From Nitriliruptorales bacterium (GTDB lineage Bacteria > Actinomycetota > Nitriliruptoria > Euzebyales > JAHELV01), in NCBI GenBank assembly GCA_024644015.1, contig JAHELV010000006.1:44052-94911 (forward strand): DNA of 50,860 bases, in the 5' to 3' direction. The notes below the pieces were generated by a model. It was not told the origin of the DNA and did not search any database. It saw only the letters and a list, made by a program, of their open reading frames with translations. Below are positions 1-8,379 of the stretch, piece by piece. The translations under genes were made by a program, and so were the position numbers. The stretch's first letter is position 1. Every line of letters begins with the position of its first letter.

Positions 1-102
1 GTCACACGACCTACCGCTCCGCTACTTGAGGTCCGTCACACGACCTACCGCTCCGCTACTTGAGGTCCGTCACACGACCTACCGCTCCGCTACTTGAGGT
101 CC
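1..102. repeat. three tandem copies of a 34-bp repeat
   Basis: Identical 34-bp units occupy 1-34, 35-68 and 69-102 with no spacers. Each begins GTCACACGACCTACC and ends CTTGAGGTCC. Within a unit, GACCT and AGGTC form a short inverted pair. The last copy ends two bases before the GTG of ispF, and its GAGG (96-99) sits where the ribosome binding site should be. The array may continue to the left of the window. Confidence 0.95.
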
Positions 103-104
103 CC

Positions 105-599
105 GTGGAGGTACGCATCGGTCAGGGTGTCGATGTGCACCCATTCAGCAGCAACAACGAGCGGAGGTTGGTGCTCGGCGGCGTCCGCATCCCCGACGAG
201 CCCGCACTCGACGGCCACAGCGATGCGGACATCATCCTGCACGCGACCGTTGACGCGCTGCTCGGCGCTGCCGGCCTGGGCGACATCGGCACGCTGTTCG
301 GTAGCGAGGAGCCAGAGTACGCAGGTGCCGACTCGCAGCTGTTCCTCGCCGGCGCACTCAGCCAGGTGGAAGGGCACGGCTGGCAGGTTGCGAACGTCGA
401 CATCACGCTGATCGGCCAACGGCCCCGCATCGGACCGTACCGCGATCGCATCTGCGCGTCGCTTGCCACACTGCTCGGCATCAAGTCCGAGCAGGTCAAC
501 ATCAAGGCGACGACGAGCGATGGCATGGGCTTCACCGGCAGGGGAGAGGGCCTGGCGTGCATGGCGATCGTCCTGCTGCAGGCCGCGCGCCCAGCCTGA
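105..599 (+). CDS. ispF: 2-C-methyl-D-erythritol 2,4-cyclodiphosphate synthase
   Basis: IspF cyclises CDP-ME 2-phosphate, releasing CMP, in the cytosolic MEP pathway of isoprenoid synthesis. The 164-residue product is close to the usual 157-160. Metal ligands Asp10 and His12 lie in GVDVHPF and His38 in GHSDAD. The family signatures GAAGLGDIG and GFTGRGEG are present near residues 66 and 145. GTG at 105 is chosen because the family begins just before RIGQGVDVHP. An in-frame ATG at position 60 lies inside the repeats and would add 15 unrelated residues. The only Shine-Dalgarno-like sequence is the end of the third repeat. Followed 21 bp later by cysS, an arrangement common in Actinobacteria. 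IspD, often next door, is not in the window. Confidence 0.95.
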   Translation: MEVRIGQGVDVHPFSSNNERRLVLGGVRIPDEPALDGHSDADIILHATVDALLGAAGLGDIGTLFGSEEPEYAGADSQLFLAGALSQVEGHGWQVANVDITLIGQRPRIGPYRDRICASLATLLGIKSEQVNIKATTSDGMGFTGRGEGLACMAIVLLQAARPA

Positions 600-608
600 G
601 ACAACCGG

Positions 609-614
609 TAGCCT
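609..614 (+). promoter_or_regulatory. candidate leaderless -10 element of cysS
   Basis: TAGCCT fits the actinobacterial TANNNT -10 consensus and is followed by exactly six bases before the ATG of cysS. No Shine-Dalgarno sequence is visible in that gap. The same spacing recurs at several genes in the window. Confidence 0.4.
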
Positions 615-620
615 GATCGC

Positions 621-1997
621 ATGCGTCTGTTCAACACCTTGACCGGTGCCGTCGAGCCGTTGCGCCCACGCGACGAAGGGCGCCTCGGCATCTACGTGTG
701 CGGCCCGACGGTCCAGGGCCCACCCCATTTCGGGCACGCGCGCACCTACACGACCGTCGATGTCCTGCGGCGGTTCCTCGAGTGGACCGGGCTCGACGTC
801 TACGTCGTGCGCAACGTGACCGACATCGAAGACAACATCATCGCGAAAGCCGATGCCGAAGGGTGCACGGCCGCAAGCCTGGCCGAGCACTACACGCGGG
901 TCTGGGAGCAGGAAATCGGTCGCCTCGGCATCCGCCCGCCAGACGTGACGCCTCGCGCCACCGGCCATGTCCCGGAGATACACGAGCTCATAGTGCGGCT
1001 GATAGAACGGGGTGCCGCGTATCCCGCCGGCGGCGATGTGTACTTCTCGGTGCGCGCGTTCGAGGAATACGGCAAGCTGTCAGGCCGCCGTCCCGACGAC
1101 CTGCGCGCCGGAGCTCGGGTCGCACCGGACGAACGCAAACGCGATCCGCTCGACTTCGTGCTGTGGAAGGGTGCGAAACCGGGCGAGCCGAGTTGGAACT
1201 CGCCGTGGGGTCCGGGGCGTCCCGGTTGGCACATCGAGTGCTCCGCGATGGCCACGAAGTACCTCGGCGCGGATTTCGATCTCCACGTCGGCGGCAGCGA
1301 CCTGCGGTTCCCCCACCACGAGAACGAGATCGCCCAGTGGGAGGCGGCGACCGGCACGCCGTTCGCACGCATGTGGATGCACACCGGCATGCTCACGCTC
1401 GACAACGCGAAGATGTCGAAGTCGGTCGGCAACATCATCGCATTGACCGAGGCGACCGATCGCTATGGCCCGGCAACGCTGCGCATGTTCTATCTGCGTG
1501 CGCACTATCGCAAGCCGGTCGACTTCAGCGAGGCGCGGCTCGAAGAGGCCGCCGCGGCCTACGAACGCCTGGCCGGCTTCGTCCGGGCGACCGCTGCACT
1601 TGACTCGGACACACCGCTGGACAGCACGGCTCGGGAGGAGTTCGCCACAGCGATGTCGGACGATCTGTCCACCGCACGCGCGCTGGCCGGCCTGTTCGAT
1701 CTTGTCGCGACCGGCAACCAGGAGCTCGAGGCCGGTCGGACCGGCCGCGCCGCCGCGCACCGTGACGCAGTGGTCGAACTCGCTGGCGTGCTGGGCTTCG
1801 ACTTTGCTGAAACGGGTGCGGCCGATCAGCGACTGATCGACGGGCTCGTCGCAGAGCTTGTGACGTTGCGCGACGAGGCCAGGAGCCAGCGGGACTTCGC
1901 AACGTCGGACCGCATCCGTGAACGTCTGCGCAAGCTGGGTGTCGAGCTCGCCGATTCGCGCGACGGTACGCGCTGGCATGTCGCCCGGCGGGTGTAG
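621..1997 (+). CDS. cysS: cysteinyl-tRNA synthetase
   Basis: Class I synthetase that charges tRNA-Cys in the cytosol; 458 residues, normal for the family. The HIGH-like motif HFGH is at 36-39 and MSKS at 265-268. The zinc site that selects cysteine is intact: Cys27, Cys207, His232 and Glu236. The C-terminal region has the usual DFATSDRIRERL helix of the CysRS anticodon-binding part. The actinobacterial paralogue MshC was considered, but the full-length C-terminal domain and the ispF/rlmB neighbours favour CysS. The stop codon directly abuts the GTG of the next gene. Translation may be leaderless, since TAGCCT lies six bases before the ATG and no ribosome binding site is seen. Confidence 0.97.
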   Translation: MRLFNTLTGAVEPLRPRDEGRLGIYVCGPTVQGPPHFGHARTYTTVDVLRRFLEWTGLDVYVVRNVTDIEDNIIAKADAEGCTAASLAEHYTRVWEQEIGRLGIRPPDVTPRATGHVPEIHELIVRLIERGAAYPAGGDVYFSVRAFEEYGKLSGRRPDDLRAGARVAPDERKRDPLDFVLWKGAKPGEPSWNSPWGPGRPGWHIECSAMATKYLGADFDLHVGGSDLRFPHHENEIAQWEAATGTPFARMWMHTGMLTLDNAKMSKSVGNIIALTEATDRYGPATLRMFYLRAHYRKPVDFSEARLEEAAAAYERLAGFVRATAALDSDTPLDSTAREEFATAMSDDLSTARALAGLFDLVATGNQELEAGRTGRAAAHRDAVVELAGVLGFDFAETGAADQRLIDGLVAELVTLRDEARSQRDFATSDRIRERLRKLGVELADSRDGTRWHVARRV

Positions 1998-2708
1998 GTG
2001 CACGTCATCCCCGGCCGGCGGCCCGTGGCGGAGGCGCTGCGAGCCGGGCGTCCGCTGACTGAGCTCGTCGTCGACCGTCGCCGGGTCGACCGATTGGGCG
2101 ATCTGCCCGAACGAGCCGCAGGGGCGGGTGTCGCGGTCCGCACGGTTCCGGTGTCCGAGCTCGACGAGCTGACCGGCGGCGTGACCCATCAGGGCGTGGC
2201 GGCGGTCGCTGCCCGGATGCCCAACGCCGCAGTACGAGACCTCACCGGAGACCTGGTCGTCGTGCTCGACGGCATCACCGACCCCCACAATCTCGGCGCG
2301 ATCGCCCGCACCGCCGAGGTCGCGGGCGCAGGCGGCCTCGTCCTGCCCCGTCGTCGCAGCGCGCATTCGTCACCGGCCGCCGAGAAGACGTCCGCCGGCG
2401 CGCTGAGCTGGCTGCCCGTGGTCGTGGTACCCAACATCGCAGCCGGCCTGGCCCAGCTCGCCGACGCAGGGTTCTGGTCGGTCGGCCTCGACGGGGCGGC
2501 GACGTCGACGGTGTGGGACAGCGAGCTGCTTGGTGGCCGGGTGGCCGTGGTGATCGGTGCAGAGGGCAGTGGGCTGTCACGCCTGGTCGCCGAGCGCGTC
2601 GATCAACTCGTCGCCATACCGATGTTGGGCCACCTGGCCTCGTTGAACGCCAGCACCGCCGCGGCGGTCGCGCTCTTCGAGGTCGTTCGCCGCCGGATCA
2701 CCGCCTGA
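1998..2708 (+). CDS. rlmB: 23S rRNA (guanosine-2'-O-)-methyltransferase, SpoU/TrmH family
   Basis: SAM-dependent ribose methyltransferase of the SPOUT (knotted) class; RlmB acts on G2251 of 23S rRNA. The N-terminal substrate-binding part carries GRRPVAEALRAG. The catalytic domain has motif 1 (DPHNLGAIARTAE), motif 2 (VIGAEGSGL) and motif 3 (IPMLGHLASLNASTA). The length of 236 residues suits RlmB. The GTG start immediately follows the cysS stop, so the two are probably translationally coupled. The exact target base is inferred from family and operon; other TrmH-family enzymes look similar. Confidence 0.9.
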   Translation: MHVIPGRRPVAEALRAGRPLTELVVDRRRVDRLGDLPERAAGAGVAVRTVPVSELDELTGGVTHQGVAAVAARMPNAAVRDLTGDLVVVLDGITDPHNLGAIARTAEVAGAGGLVLPRRRSAHSSPAAEKTSAGALSWLPVVVVPNIAAGLAQLADAGFWSVGLDGAATSTVWDSELLGGRVAVVIGAEGSGLSRLVAERVDQLVAIPMLGHLASLNASTAAAVALFEVVRRRITA

Positions 2709-2760
2709 CGGCGGGGTGTGGCGGCTGGCTGCCGGCGAGGGTCGCTGGGAGCCACGCGGG

Positions 2761-3360
2761 TCAATCGGCACGGCTCCGTAGACCAAGCTGGTGGAGGGCG
2801 AACGTCGCAAGGCGCCGACGGCTGGACGGGTCGCAGAAGGGGTCGTGCCCGACGTCGAATCGAGCGAGCTTGTCCAGCCGCGACGACGTCAGCGCCTGCG
2901 CGGCGAGCAGGCCGTCTCCGTGGCCGCTGTCGCGAAGCCGTACCGCCGCCGTCGCGCGGCGGATCCAACGACCCCGGACGGCCAGCCACACGCTGAGCGC
3001 GAACAACACCGGAAACAGCGCCGTGAGCAGGATCGACAGGTCGGCGAGACGGGCGATCGCCGCCTGGCCGTTGGCGCTGGCGGTCGACAGCTCGCGGGCA
3101 CCCGCGACGATCGCATCGAACGGAGACGCCAGCACGTCGCCGACGAGCTGCAGATTGCGCACCTGGTCGCTGGTGTTCGCCAGCGACGCCGCGATCTCGT
3201 CGCTGACCTCCCCCACACGCTGGGTAGGGCGCCGCAGCGCCTCGAGCTGGTCGTGCACCTGCAGGCCCAGCCAGATCCACCCGCCGATCCACGCGACGAG
3301 GAACAGGTCAGCGGCCACCTGTCGGGCGATTCGGGGCACGCGCTCGGCGTAGATCTTCAC
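2761..3360 (-). CDS. hypothetical two-helix membrane protein
   Basis: I do not recognise this family. With the GTG at 3360 it has 199 residues. A first hydrophobic segment lies around 15-33 (LFLVAWIGGWIWLGL). An Ala/Glu/Arg-rich, probably helical, stretch follows, then a second membrane segment around 105-128 (LADLSILLTALFPVLFALSVWL) and a basic tail. It is convergent with rlmB and divergent from the SURF1 gene. An upstream ATG at 3444 would add 28 residues but would overlap the first 42 bases of the SURF1 gene and its ribosome binding site, so the shorter form is preferred. Neither start has a strong Shine-Dalgarno sequence. Confidence 0.7.
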   Translation of the reverse strand: MKIYAERVPRIARQVAADLFLVAWIGGWIWLGLQVHDQLEALRRPTQRVGEVSDEIAASLANTSDQVRNLQLVGDVLASPFDAIVAGARELSTASANGQAAIARLADLSILLTALFPVLFALSVWLAVRGRWIRRATAAVRLRDSGHGDGLLAAQALTSSRLDKLARFDVGHDPFCDPSSRRRLATFALHQLGLRSRAD

Positions 3361-3402
3361 GATGCGCCCGATCTCAGACGGCGGGGCAGGATGGAGTAGG
3401 TC

Positions 3403-4170
3403 ATGTACCGGTTTCTGCTGCAGCCCAAGTGGATCGTTGGCCATCTGCTGGTGATCGTCACCGTGATCACGTTCGTCAACCTCGGATTGTGGCAGCTCGG
3501 GCGGCTGGAGGCGCGTCAGACCCGCAACGCACTGATCACCACGCGCCTCGCCGCGCCCCCGCAGCCGCTCGACCAGGTGCTCAGCGATGTCGGCGGCGAT
3601 GCTGAGCTGGCGCAGTTCCGGCGTGTCGAGGTCGACGGCACCTTCGCCGCCGGGCAGCAGCTACTGACGGCGCCACGCTCGTTCGAAGGCCGCCCGGGCC
3701 AGCAGGTGCTCAGCCTCCTCCAACGCGACGGCCGCCCGGCGGTGCTCGTCGATCGCGGCTGGATCCCGTTCGATCGGGCAGCCCGGCCGCCACCCGTGCC
3801 CGACGGCGCTGTGCGGATCGAGGGCATCGTGCGTGCGGCCGAGCCCGGAGACATCGGCGGAGGAGCTCAGGTCGCGCGGATCGCACCGGGTCAGATCGCT
3901 GAGCGGCTCGATCGACCGCTCGAGGTGGTGTTCGTGCAGGCGGCCGGGCAGTCGTCGCCGGCGCCGGGGTCGCCGCGGCCCACACCGCTGCCGGAGCTGA
4001 CGGAGGGCAGCCACCGCTCCTACGCCGTCCAGTGGTTCACGTTCGCCCTGATCGCGTTGAGTGGTTACCTCGTGCTCATCTGGCGGAACGCGCCGCCACA
4101 GACAGCGGGTAGCGACACCCAGTCATCGGGCACCCGTCGGCGGGATGTCACCGGCACCTCCGTACCATAG
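3403..4170 (+). CDS. SURF1 family cytochrome oxidase assembly protein
   Basis: SURF1 (Shy1) proteins assist heme a insertion and assembly of aa3-type cytochrome c oxidase in the cytoplasmic membrane. The 255-residue protein has the expected two-helix layout: residues 12-31 (VGHLLVIVTVITFVNLGLWQ) and about 207-228 (YAVQWFTFALIALSGYLVLI), with a soluble domain between. Family signatures NLGLWQLGRLE, VLVDRGWIP and YAVQWFTFA are clear. GGAG eight bases before the ATG supports the start. No oxidase subunit genes lie nearby, which is common for actinobacterial SURF1 genes. Confidence 0.93.
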   Translation: MYRFLLQPKWIVGHLLVIVTVITFVNLGLWQLGRLEARQTRNALITTRLAAPPQPLDQVLSDVGGDAELAQFRRVEVDGTFAAGQQLLTAPRSFEGRPGQQVLSLLQRDGRPAVLVDRGWIPFDRAARPPPVPDGAVRIEGIVRAAEPGDIGGGAQVARIAPGQIAERLDRPLEVVFVQAAGQSSPAPGSPRPTPLPELTEGSHRSYAVQWFTFALIALSGYLVLIWRNAPPQTAGSDTQSSGTRRRDVTGTSVP

Positions 4171-4216
4171 TGCCGTAGGGTACCCGCGGGTTCGCCGTCG
4201 GGCTCCGCGAGACGAT

Positions 4217-4222
4217 TAGGCT
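4217..4222 (+). promoter_or_regulatory. candidate leaderless -10 element of the NagD-like gene
   Basis: TAGGCT (TANNNT) is followed by six bases and then the ATG at 4229, with no ribosome binding site between. Confidence 0.4.
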
Positions 4223-4228
4223 CTGCGC

Positions 4229-5020
4229 ATGAGCGATCGCAATCACCGCACGAACATCCTGCTCGACATGGACGGCGTGCTCGTGCACGAACAGCAGGCG
4301 ATCGAGGGTGCGGCCGGGTTCGTCAAGGCGCTGCACGAACGTGGCCTGCGGTTCATGGTGCTGACCAACAACTCGATCTACACACCGCGCGACCTCAGCG
4401 CACGGCTGGAACGGTCGGGCCTCGATGTGCCCGAGGAACGCATCTGGACGTCAGCTCTGGCCACGGCGGGGTTCCTCGACGATCAGCGGCCGGGCGGCAC
4501 CGCGCATGTCGTGGGGGAGGCCGGTCTGACGACCGCGCTCCACGAGATCGGGTACGTGATCGTGGACGCCGACCCCGAGTACGTCGTGCTCGGCGAGACC
4601 CGCAACTACAGCTTCACCGCGATCACCGGGGCGATCCAGCACATCAACGCGGGTGCACGGTTCATCGCCACCAATCCGGATCCCAGCGGACCGTCGCCAA
4701 CCGGCATGCTGCCCGCGACCGGTGCGGTCGCGGCGTTGATCACCAAGGCCACCGGCGTCGACCCGTACTTCATCGGCAAGCCCAACACGTTGATGATGCG
4801 CTCCGCGCTCAACGCGATGGACGCCCACTCGGAGGACACGATCATGATCGGTGACCGCATGGACACCGACGTGGTCGCTGGCCTCGAGGCGGGCCTGCGC
4901 ACGGTGCTGGTGCTGTCGGGCTCCACTCGCGGCGAACAGGTCGAACGGTTTCCCTACCGGCCCTGGAAGGTCGCCGACTCGGTGGCCGACCTCGACCTGG
5001 ATGCGCTGACCGCAAGCTGA
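4229..5020 (+). CDS. HAD-IIA family (NagD-like) phosphatase
   Basis: Haloacid dehalogenase-superfamily hydrolase of the NagD/p-nitrophenyl phosphatase group, which dephosphorylates small phosphorylated metabolites. Motif I is DMDGVL (nucleophile Asp12, Asp14), motif II LTNNS, motif III Lys in IGKPN, and motif [10 protein letters not shown]. The IIA cap domain fills the middle of the 263-residue protein, which is a normal length. It stands alone between SURF1 (58 bp upstream) and a convergent sensor kinase 14 bp downstream. The substrate cannot be read from the sequence, so no gene symbol is given. The start looks leaderless. Confidence 0.9.
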   Translation: MSDRNHRTNILLDMDGVLVHEQQAIEGAAGFVKALHERGLRFMVLTNNSIYTPRDLSARLERSGLDVPEERIWTSALATAGFLDDQRPGGTAHVVGEAGLTTALHEIGYVIVDADPEYVVLGETRNYSFTAITGAIQHINAGARFIATNPDPSGPSPTGMLPATGAVAALITKATGVDPYFIGKPNTLMMRSALNAMDAHSEDTIMIGDRMDTDVVAGLEAGLRTVLVLSGSTRGEQVERFPYRPWKVADSVADLDLDALTAS

Positions 5021-5034
5021 AGCCGCGGGGTCGC

Positions 5035-6654
5035 TCAGCTGCGCGAGTCGTGCCGGGCCGGCCTGACCGGCACGCCGGCACGCGGGAACGACAGGATCAC
5101 CGACGTCCCGGCACCGGGCACCGAGTCGACGTCGATGGTGCCGCCGTGATGTTCGATCACCGAGCGGACGATCTCCAGCCCGATGCCACCGCGGCCGCCC
5201 TGACCCATCGCCTTCGGGCGAAGCCACCGTATGCGGGGGCGCTGCCGGTCGTCGTCTGACATCCCGATGCCCGTGTCGGTGACCGTGAAGTCGACATGCT
5301 GGTCCCGGCCGCGCACCCCGATGGTGACTTCCCCGCCGTCCGGCGTGAACTTCATCGCATTGTCGACCACGTTGGCCAGCGCGCGATGCACCTGCGCCTC
5401 GTCGCCCAGCAGCATGAGGCTGGCTGGCGGCTCGGCGAAGTTGAGCAGCAGCTGGCGGTCTCCACGGACGTTGTTGGCGTAGCGGCGCAGCCCTTCGATC
5501 AAGGGCGCCACCGGTACGACCGAGAACGTCGCCGTCGCGGCACGCGACTCCACCCGCGACAGTGTCAGCAGTCCTTCGAGGACCGCCGCGAGTCGCTCGC
5601 TGTGGATCTTGACGATGCGCAGGACCCGGCGCTGTTCGGCGTCGAGACGTCCCGCGGTGTCCTCGTCGAGACGGTCGAGCGAGCCGGCGATGGCCTGGAG
5701 CGGCGTGCGCAGCTCGTCGGACACCGAGGTGATGAAGTCGCGCTGCACGCGGTCGAGTGCGTCCAGTCGCGACAGCATCTCGTGCTCACGCTGCTGCGCG
5801 CTGGTGTGCTGCACGGCGGCGGCCAACTCGCGGGCGATGGCACGGACCAGACGAAGGGAGGCGTCGGGCCAGCCGGCGGGTCGGCCGGCGTTGACCACGA
5901 CGGCCCCCAGTGGGGTCTTGCCCGTATAGACCGGGGTGATGAGCACCGCCTGGATTCCCCGCGCCAGCAGCGCCGCGCTGATCGCCCCGTCGTCGCCGAA
6001 GTCGAACGCGGCGACGTCGTCGACCGCGATCACGTCGCCGTGGACGATCGCCGCCCGAATCAGCAGAGCCTCGTCCAGCGCGTCCTCGTCGGCGTGATGG
6101 ACGATGTGCACCTCGCCGCTCGTGTCCCACACTGCGTGGGAACAGTCGCCGAGGCCTTCCACGAGGGTGATGATCACCTCCGTCGCCGGCAGCGCCGATG
6201 CGAGCTCCCGGACCGTGCGCTCGAGGACCGCGTCGAGTGAGCGGGGCTGGCGGACCAGGTCGGCGATGCGCGTGATGCTGGCCTCCAGCCCTGCCTGGGT
6301 CTGGTGTCGCTCATGGAGCAGCCGCAGCTGGATCAGCACATCGGACAGCGTGGCGCTGAGCTGATGGACCTCGGGCACCCCGGTGACTTCGGCGGACACA
6401 CCGAGCTCGCCGGCGCGGATGCGCTCCGCGGTCCTGCCGAGCTGTGCCAGCGGGTCTCGGACCGTGCGCAGGATCAACCCCAGGCACACTACGGTCGTGA
6501 TCCACGCGCAGCCCAGCATGACGGTGCCGCCGGCGCCCAGCGCAGGTGACCGCCACAGCACGGTGGCGGCGGCGATCGCCTGCGCCGTCGTGGCGACGGA
6601 CAGCAACTGCCGCAGCGAGGGTGTCCAGCCGTCTGAGCGACCGGTCGATCTCAC
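5035..6654 (-). CDS. GAF sensor histidine kinase-like protein lacking the phospho-acceptor histidine
   Basis: 539 residues from a GTG at 6654 preceded by GGAG. Order: two hydrophobic segments at about 15-32 and 40-62, a HAMP-like linker, a GAF domain (about 140-285), a HisKA-like dimerisation helix (about 295-365) and a HATPase domain (about 400-530). The ATP-binding domain keeps its N box (NVVDNAMKF, Asn432), G1 box (DTGIG, 460-464) and a G2 box (GRGGIGLEIV). The H box reads SVSDELRTPL, so the invariant His is Asp313 (codon GAC at 5716-5718). The F box (RQRPRIRWLRP) is also poor. By family knowledge it cannot autophosphorylate in the usual way. No response regulator is adjacent. A pseudokinase or sensory scaffold seems likely. 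A longer frame upstream of 6654 lacks domain character. Confidence 0.88.
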   Translation of the reverse strand: MRSTGRSDGWTPSLRQLLSVATTAQAIAAATVLWRSPALGAGGTVMLGCAWITTVVCLGLILRTVRDPLAQLGRTAERIRAGELGVSAEVTGVPEVHQLSATLSDVLIQLRLLHERHQTQAGLEASITRIADLVRQPRSLDAVLERTVRELASALPATEVIITLVEGLGDCSHAVWDTSGEVHIVHHADEDALDEALLIRAAIVHGDVIAVDDVAAFDFGDDGAISAALLARGIQAVLITPVYTGKTPLGAVVVNAGRPAGWPDASLRLVRAIARELAAAVQHTSAQQREHEMLSRLDALDRVQRDFITSVSDELRTPLQAIAGSLDRLDEDTAGRLDAEQRRVLRIVKIHSERLAAVLEGLLTLSRVESRAATATFSVVPVAPLIEGLRRYANNVRGDRQLLLNFAEPPASLMLLGDEAQVHRALANVVDNAMKFTPDGGEVTIGVRGRDQHVDFTVTDTGIGMSDDDRQRPRIRWLRPKAMGQGGRGGIGLEIVRSVIEHHGGTIDVDSVPGAGTSVILSFPRAGVPVRPARHDSRS

Positions 6655-6841
6655 CTGAACTCCGCAGTGCGGTGCCTGGGGCGGCCGCCGATCGGGCGGT
6701 TGCACGTGTCCGCGCTCACGGTGGCCTGCGCACCTCTTTCGCCCTGTCGATCTGCCGCCGCACCGGGTGCGGTGCGGTGACACAGCCAGTCGGCCTGTCC
6801 GCCCGGGGCTTGAGGGCGGTAGGCCACGACGGGCGGTCGGG

Positions 6842-8236
6842 TCAGATCGTGCGGACCGCACCATCCCTGCGGGGGTCCGCCCCACCGCCGCGGGTGGTCA
6901 GCAGGCTTGCGCCGCCGAAGTAGTGGTGCAACTCGTCCCACTGCTTGACGCGGTACCCGGCTTCCCGCAGCCCGGCGATGCCGTCGCCGGGATACCCCGG
7001 CTCGACGTGTGCGACATCGCCGACCGGGTGCAGCCGCGGACGGCGGGTCGCCGCCGCCGGTTCCTCCCCCTCGAGCAGCGTCGCGGCCAGGACCTGCGCG
7101 AGCGCGGTCCGGATGCGCGATCCACCGGCCGCTCCGGCGGCGGCGACCAGGTCGCCGCGGTCGTCGATCGCCAGGCTGGGGACCATCATGCTGCGCATCC
7201 GGCTTCCGGGAACCGAGGCCGCGGTCAGCAGTTCGGTCTCGCCGAGCATGCTGTTGAGGTGCAGGTCCAACCCCGGCACGTAGTGACCGGCCCCCAGTCC
7301 CAGACTCGACGTGACCACGCACGCGTTGCCCTCGGGGTCGACGACGGCCAGGTTGGTGGTGTCGCCGTACCGGTCCGGCGCCGCGAAGGCGTCGGCGAAG
7401 CCGGGAGCCCATCGTCGTGGCGTGCCGGCGTAGGCGGCGGGCACTCGTGCCAGCGATGCGAGGTACCCGGCGAGGTCGTCGCGCGCGGTGACGTGATAGC
7501 GGCCCAGTCGTGCGCCGACGGGAGCCGGGCGCACTTCGACCTCGTACGACTCCAGGTCCTGGCGGGTCAGTAGGCCGCCGCGCTCGTCGGACAGCGCAAG
7601 GATCCGCTCCGCGATCGTGCCCTTGACGAAGGTCTGCGCGCCCTCGGTCGCCAGCATGTCGAACGCGGCTGCCAGGCCCGGCTGGCGCAGCAGGTCTCCG
7701 GTGTCGAGCGGCACGCCGTCGGGCGTGTAGATCTCGCTGCCCCGGTCGCGGCGCAGGCCTTCGAGGATCATCCGCATGGTCAGTGCATGGCGGCGTGGCA
7801 TCGGGACGCCGGCCAGGGCGAGCGCGCGGGCCGGCTGGACCAGCGTCGACCACTGGAGCCTGCCCCAGCGAGCGTGGATCTCTCCGCAACCCTGCGCGAT
7901 CCCCGGGACCGCGGCGGTCGCCATGCCGATCTCGTACGGGATGACCTGCGGGCCGAACGCGACGTCGATCGTGAAGCGCTCGCCACTGCGGTCGTGGCCA
8001 CCGATGCCGGGCACGGTCACGAAGAAGTCGATCAGGTACGCTTCGCGCAGCTGAGCGTCCCAGTAGACGGCGTACCCGCCCCCACCCAGGCCGGTCATGA
8101 CCGTCTCGGCGACGCAGCACGCGAAGGTCGAGGCGACGGCCGCATCTGCGGCCGTGCCGCCGGCCAGCAGTATTTCGAGACCGGCGGCGGCGGTCGCTGG
8201 GTGACCCGCGGCCACCCCGGCAACAACAGCAGTCAT
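6842..8236 (-). CDS. gamma-glutamyltransferase family protein
   Basis: N-terminal nucleophile hydrolase related to GGT, which cleaves gamma-glutamyl bonds after autoprocessing at a threonine. The start region GVAAGHPATAAAGLEILLAGG and the segment DTTNLAVVDPEGN, which contains the expected nucleophile Thr, are recognisable. The GAAGGSRI loop near the C terminus matches the family. The ATG at 8236 follows AAGGA and begins at the conserved domain. At 464 residues it is shorter than secreted GGTs (about 550-580) and has no signal peptide, so it probably acts in the cytoplasm. Related acylases such as CapD or cephalosporin acylase cannot be excluded. Confidence 0.88.
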   Translation of the reverse strand: MTAVVAGVAAGHPATAAAGLEILLAGGTAADAAVASTFACCVAETVMTGLGGGGYAVYWDAQLREAYLIDFFVTVPGIGGHDRSGERFTIDVAFGPQVIPYEIGMATAAVPGIAQGCGEIHARWGRLQWSTLVQPARALALAGVPMPRRHALTMRMILEGLRRDRGSEIYTPDGVPLDTGDLLRQPGLAAAFDMLATEGAQTFVKGTIAERILALSDERGGLLTRQDLESYEVEVRPAPVGARLGRYHVTARDDLAGYLASLARVPAAYAGTPRRWAPGFADAFAAPDRYGDTTNLAVVDPEGNACVVTSSLGLGAGHYVPGLDLHLNSMLGETELLTAASVPGSRMRSMMVPSLAIDDRGDLVAAAGAAGGSRIRTALAQVLAATLLEGEEPAAATRRPRLHPVGDVAHVEPGYPGDGIAGLREAGYRVKQWDELHHYFGGASLLTTRGGGADPRRDGAVRTI

Positions 8237-8379
8237 GATTGATCTGTCCTTGCTGGGCTCCGGTCCCGAGCGGTTCCCATGGAGATCTCGCTCGCACGGA
8301 CGTGCGATCCTGGGACCGGGCGTGTGATAGGACGATAGTCCATGTGGTCGAGTGTTGGTGCAGCGACAGGCCTGAAAAC

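Noticed and set aside
1-102. CRISPR array at the left edge
   Set aside because: The repeats are directly joined with no spacers, and no cas gene is in the window.
1080-2366. Long minus-strand open frame opposite cysS and rlmB
   Set aside because: High-GC antisense frame; Arg/His/Gly-rich with no domain, while the plus strand encodes two clear enzymes.
5195-5270. Local frameshift in the F box of the sensor kinase
   Set aside because: Neither alternative frame gives a better F box, and the flanking G1 and G2 boxes are in the same frame, so divergence is a better explanation.
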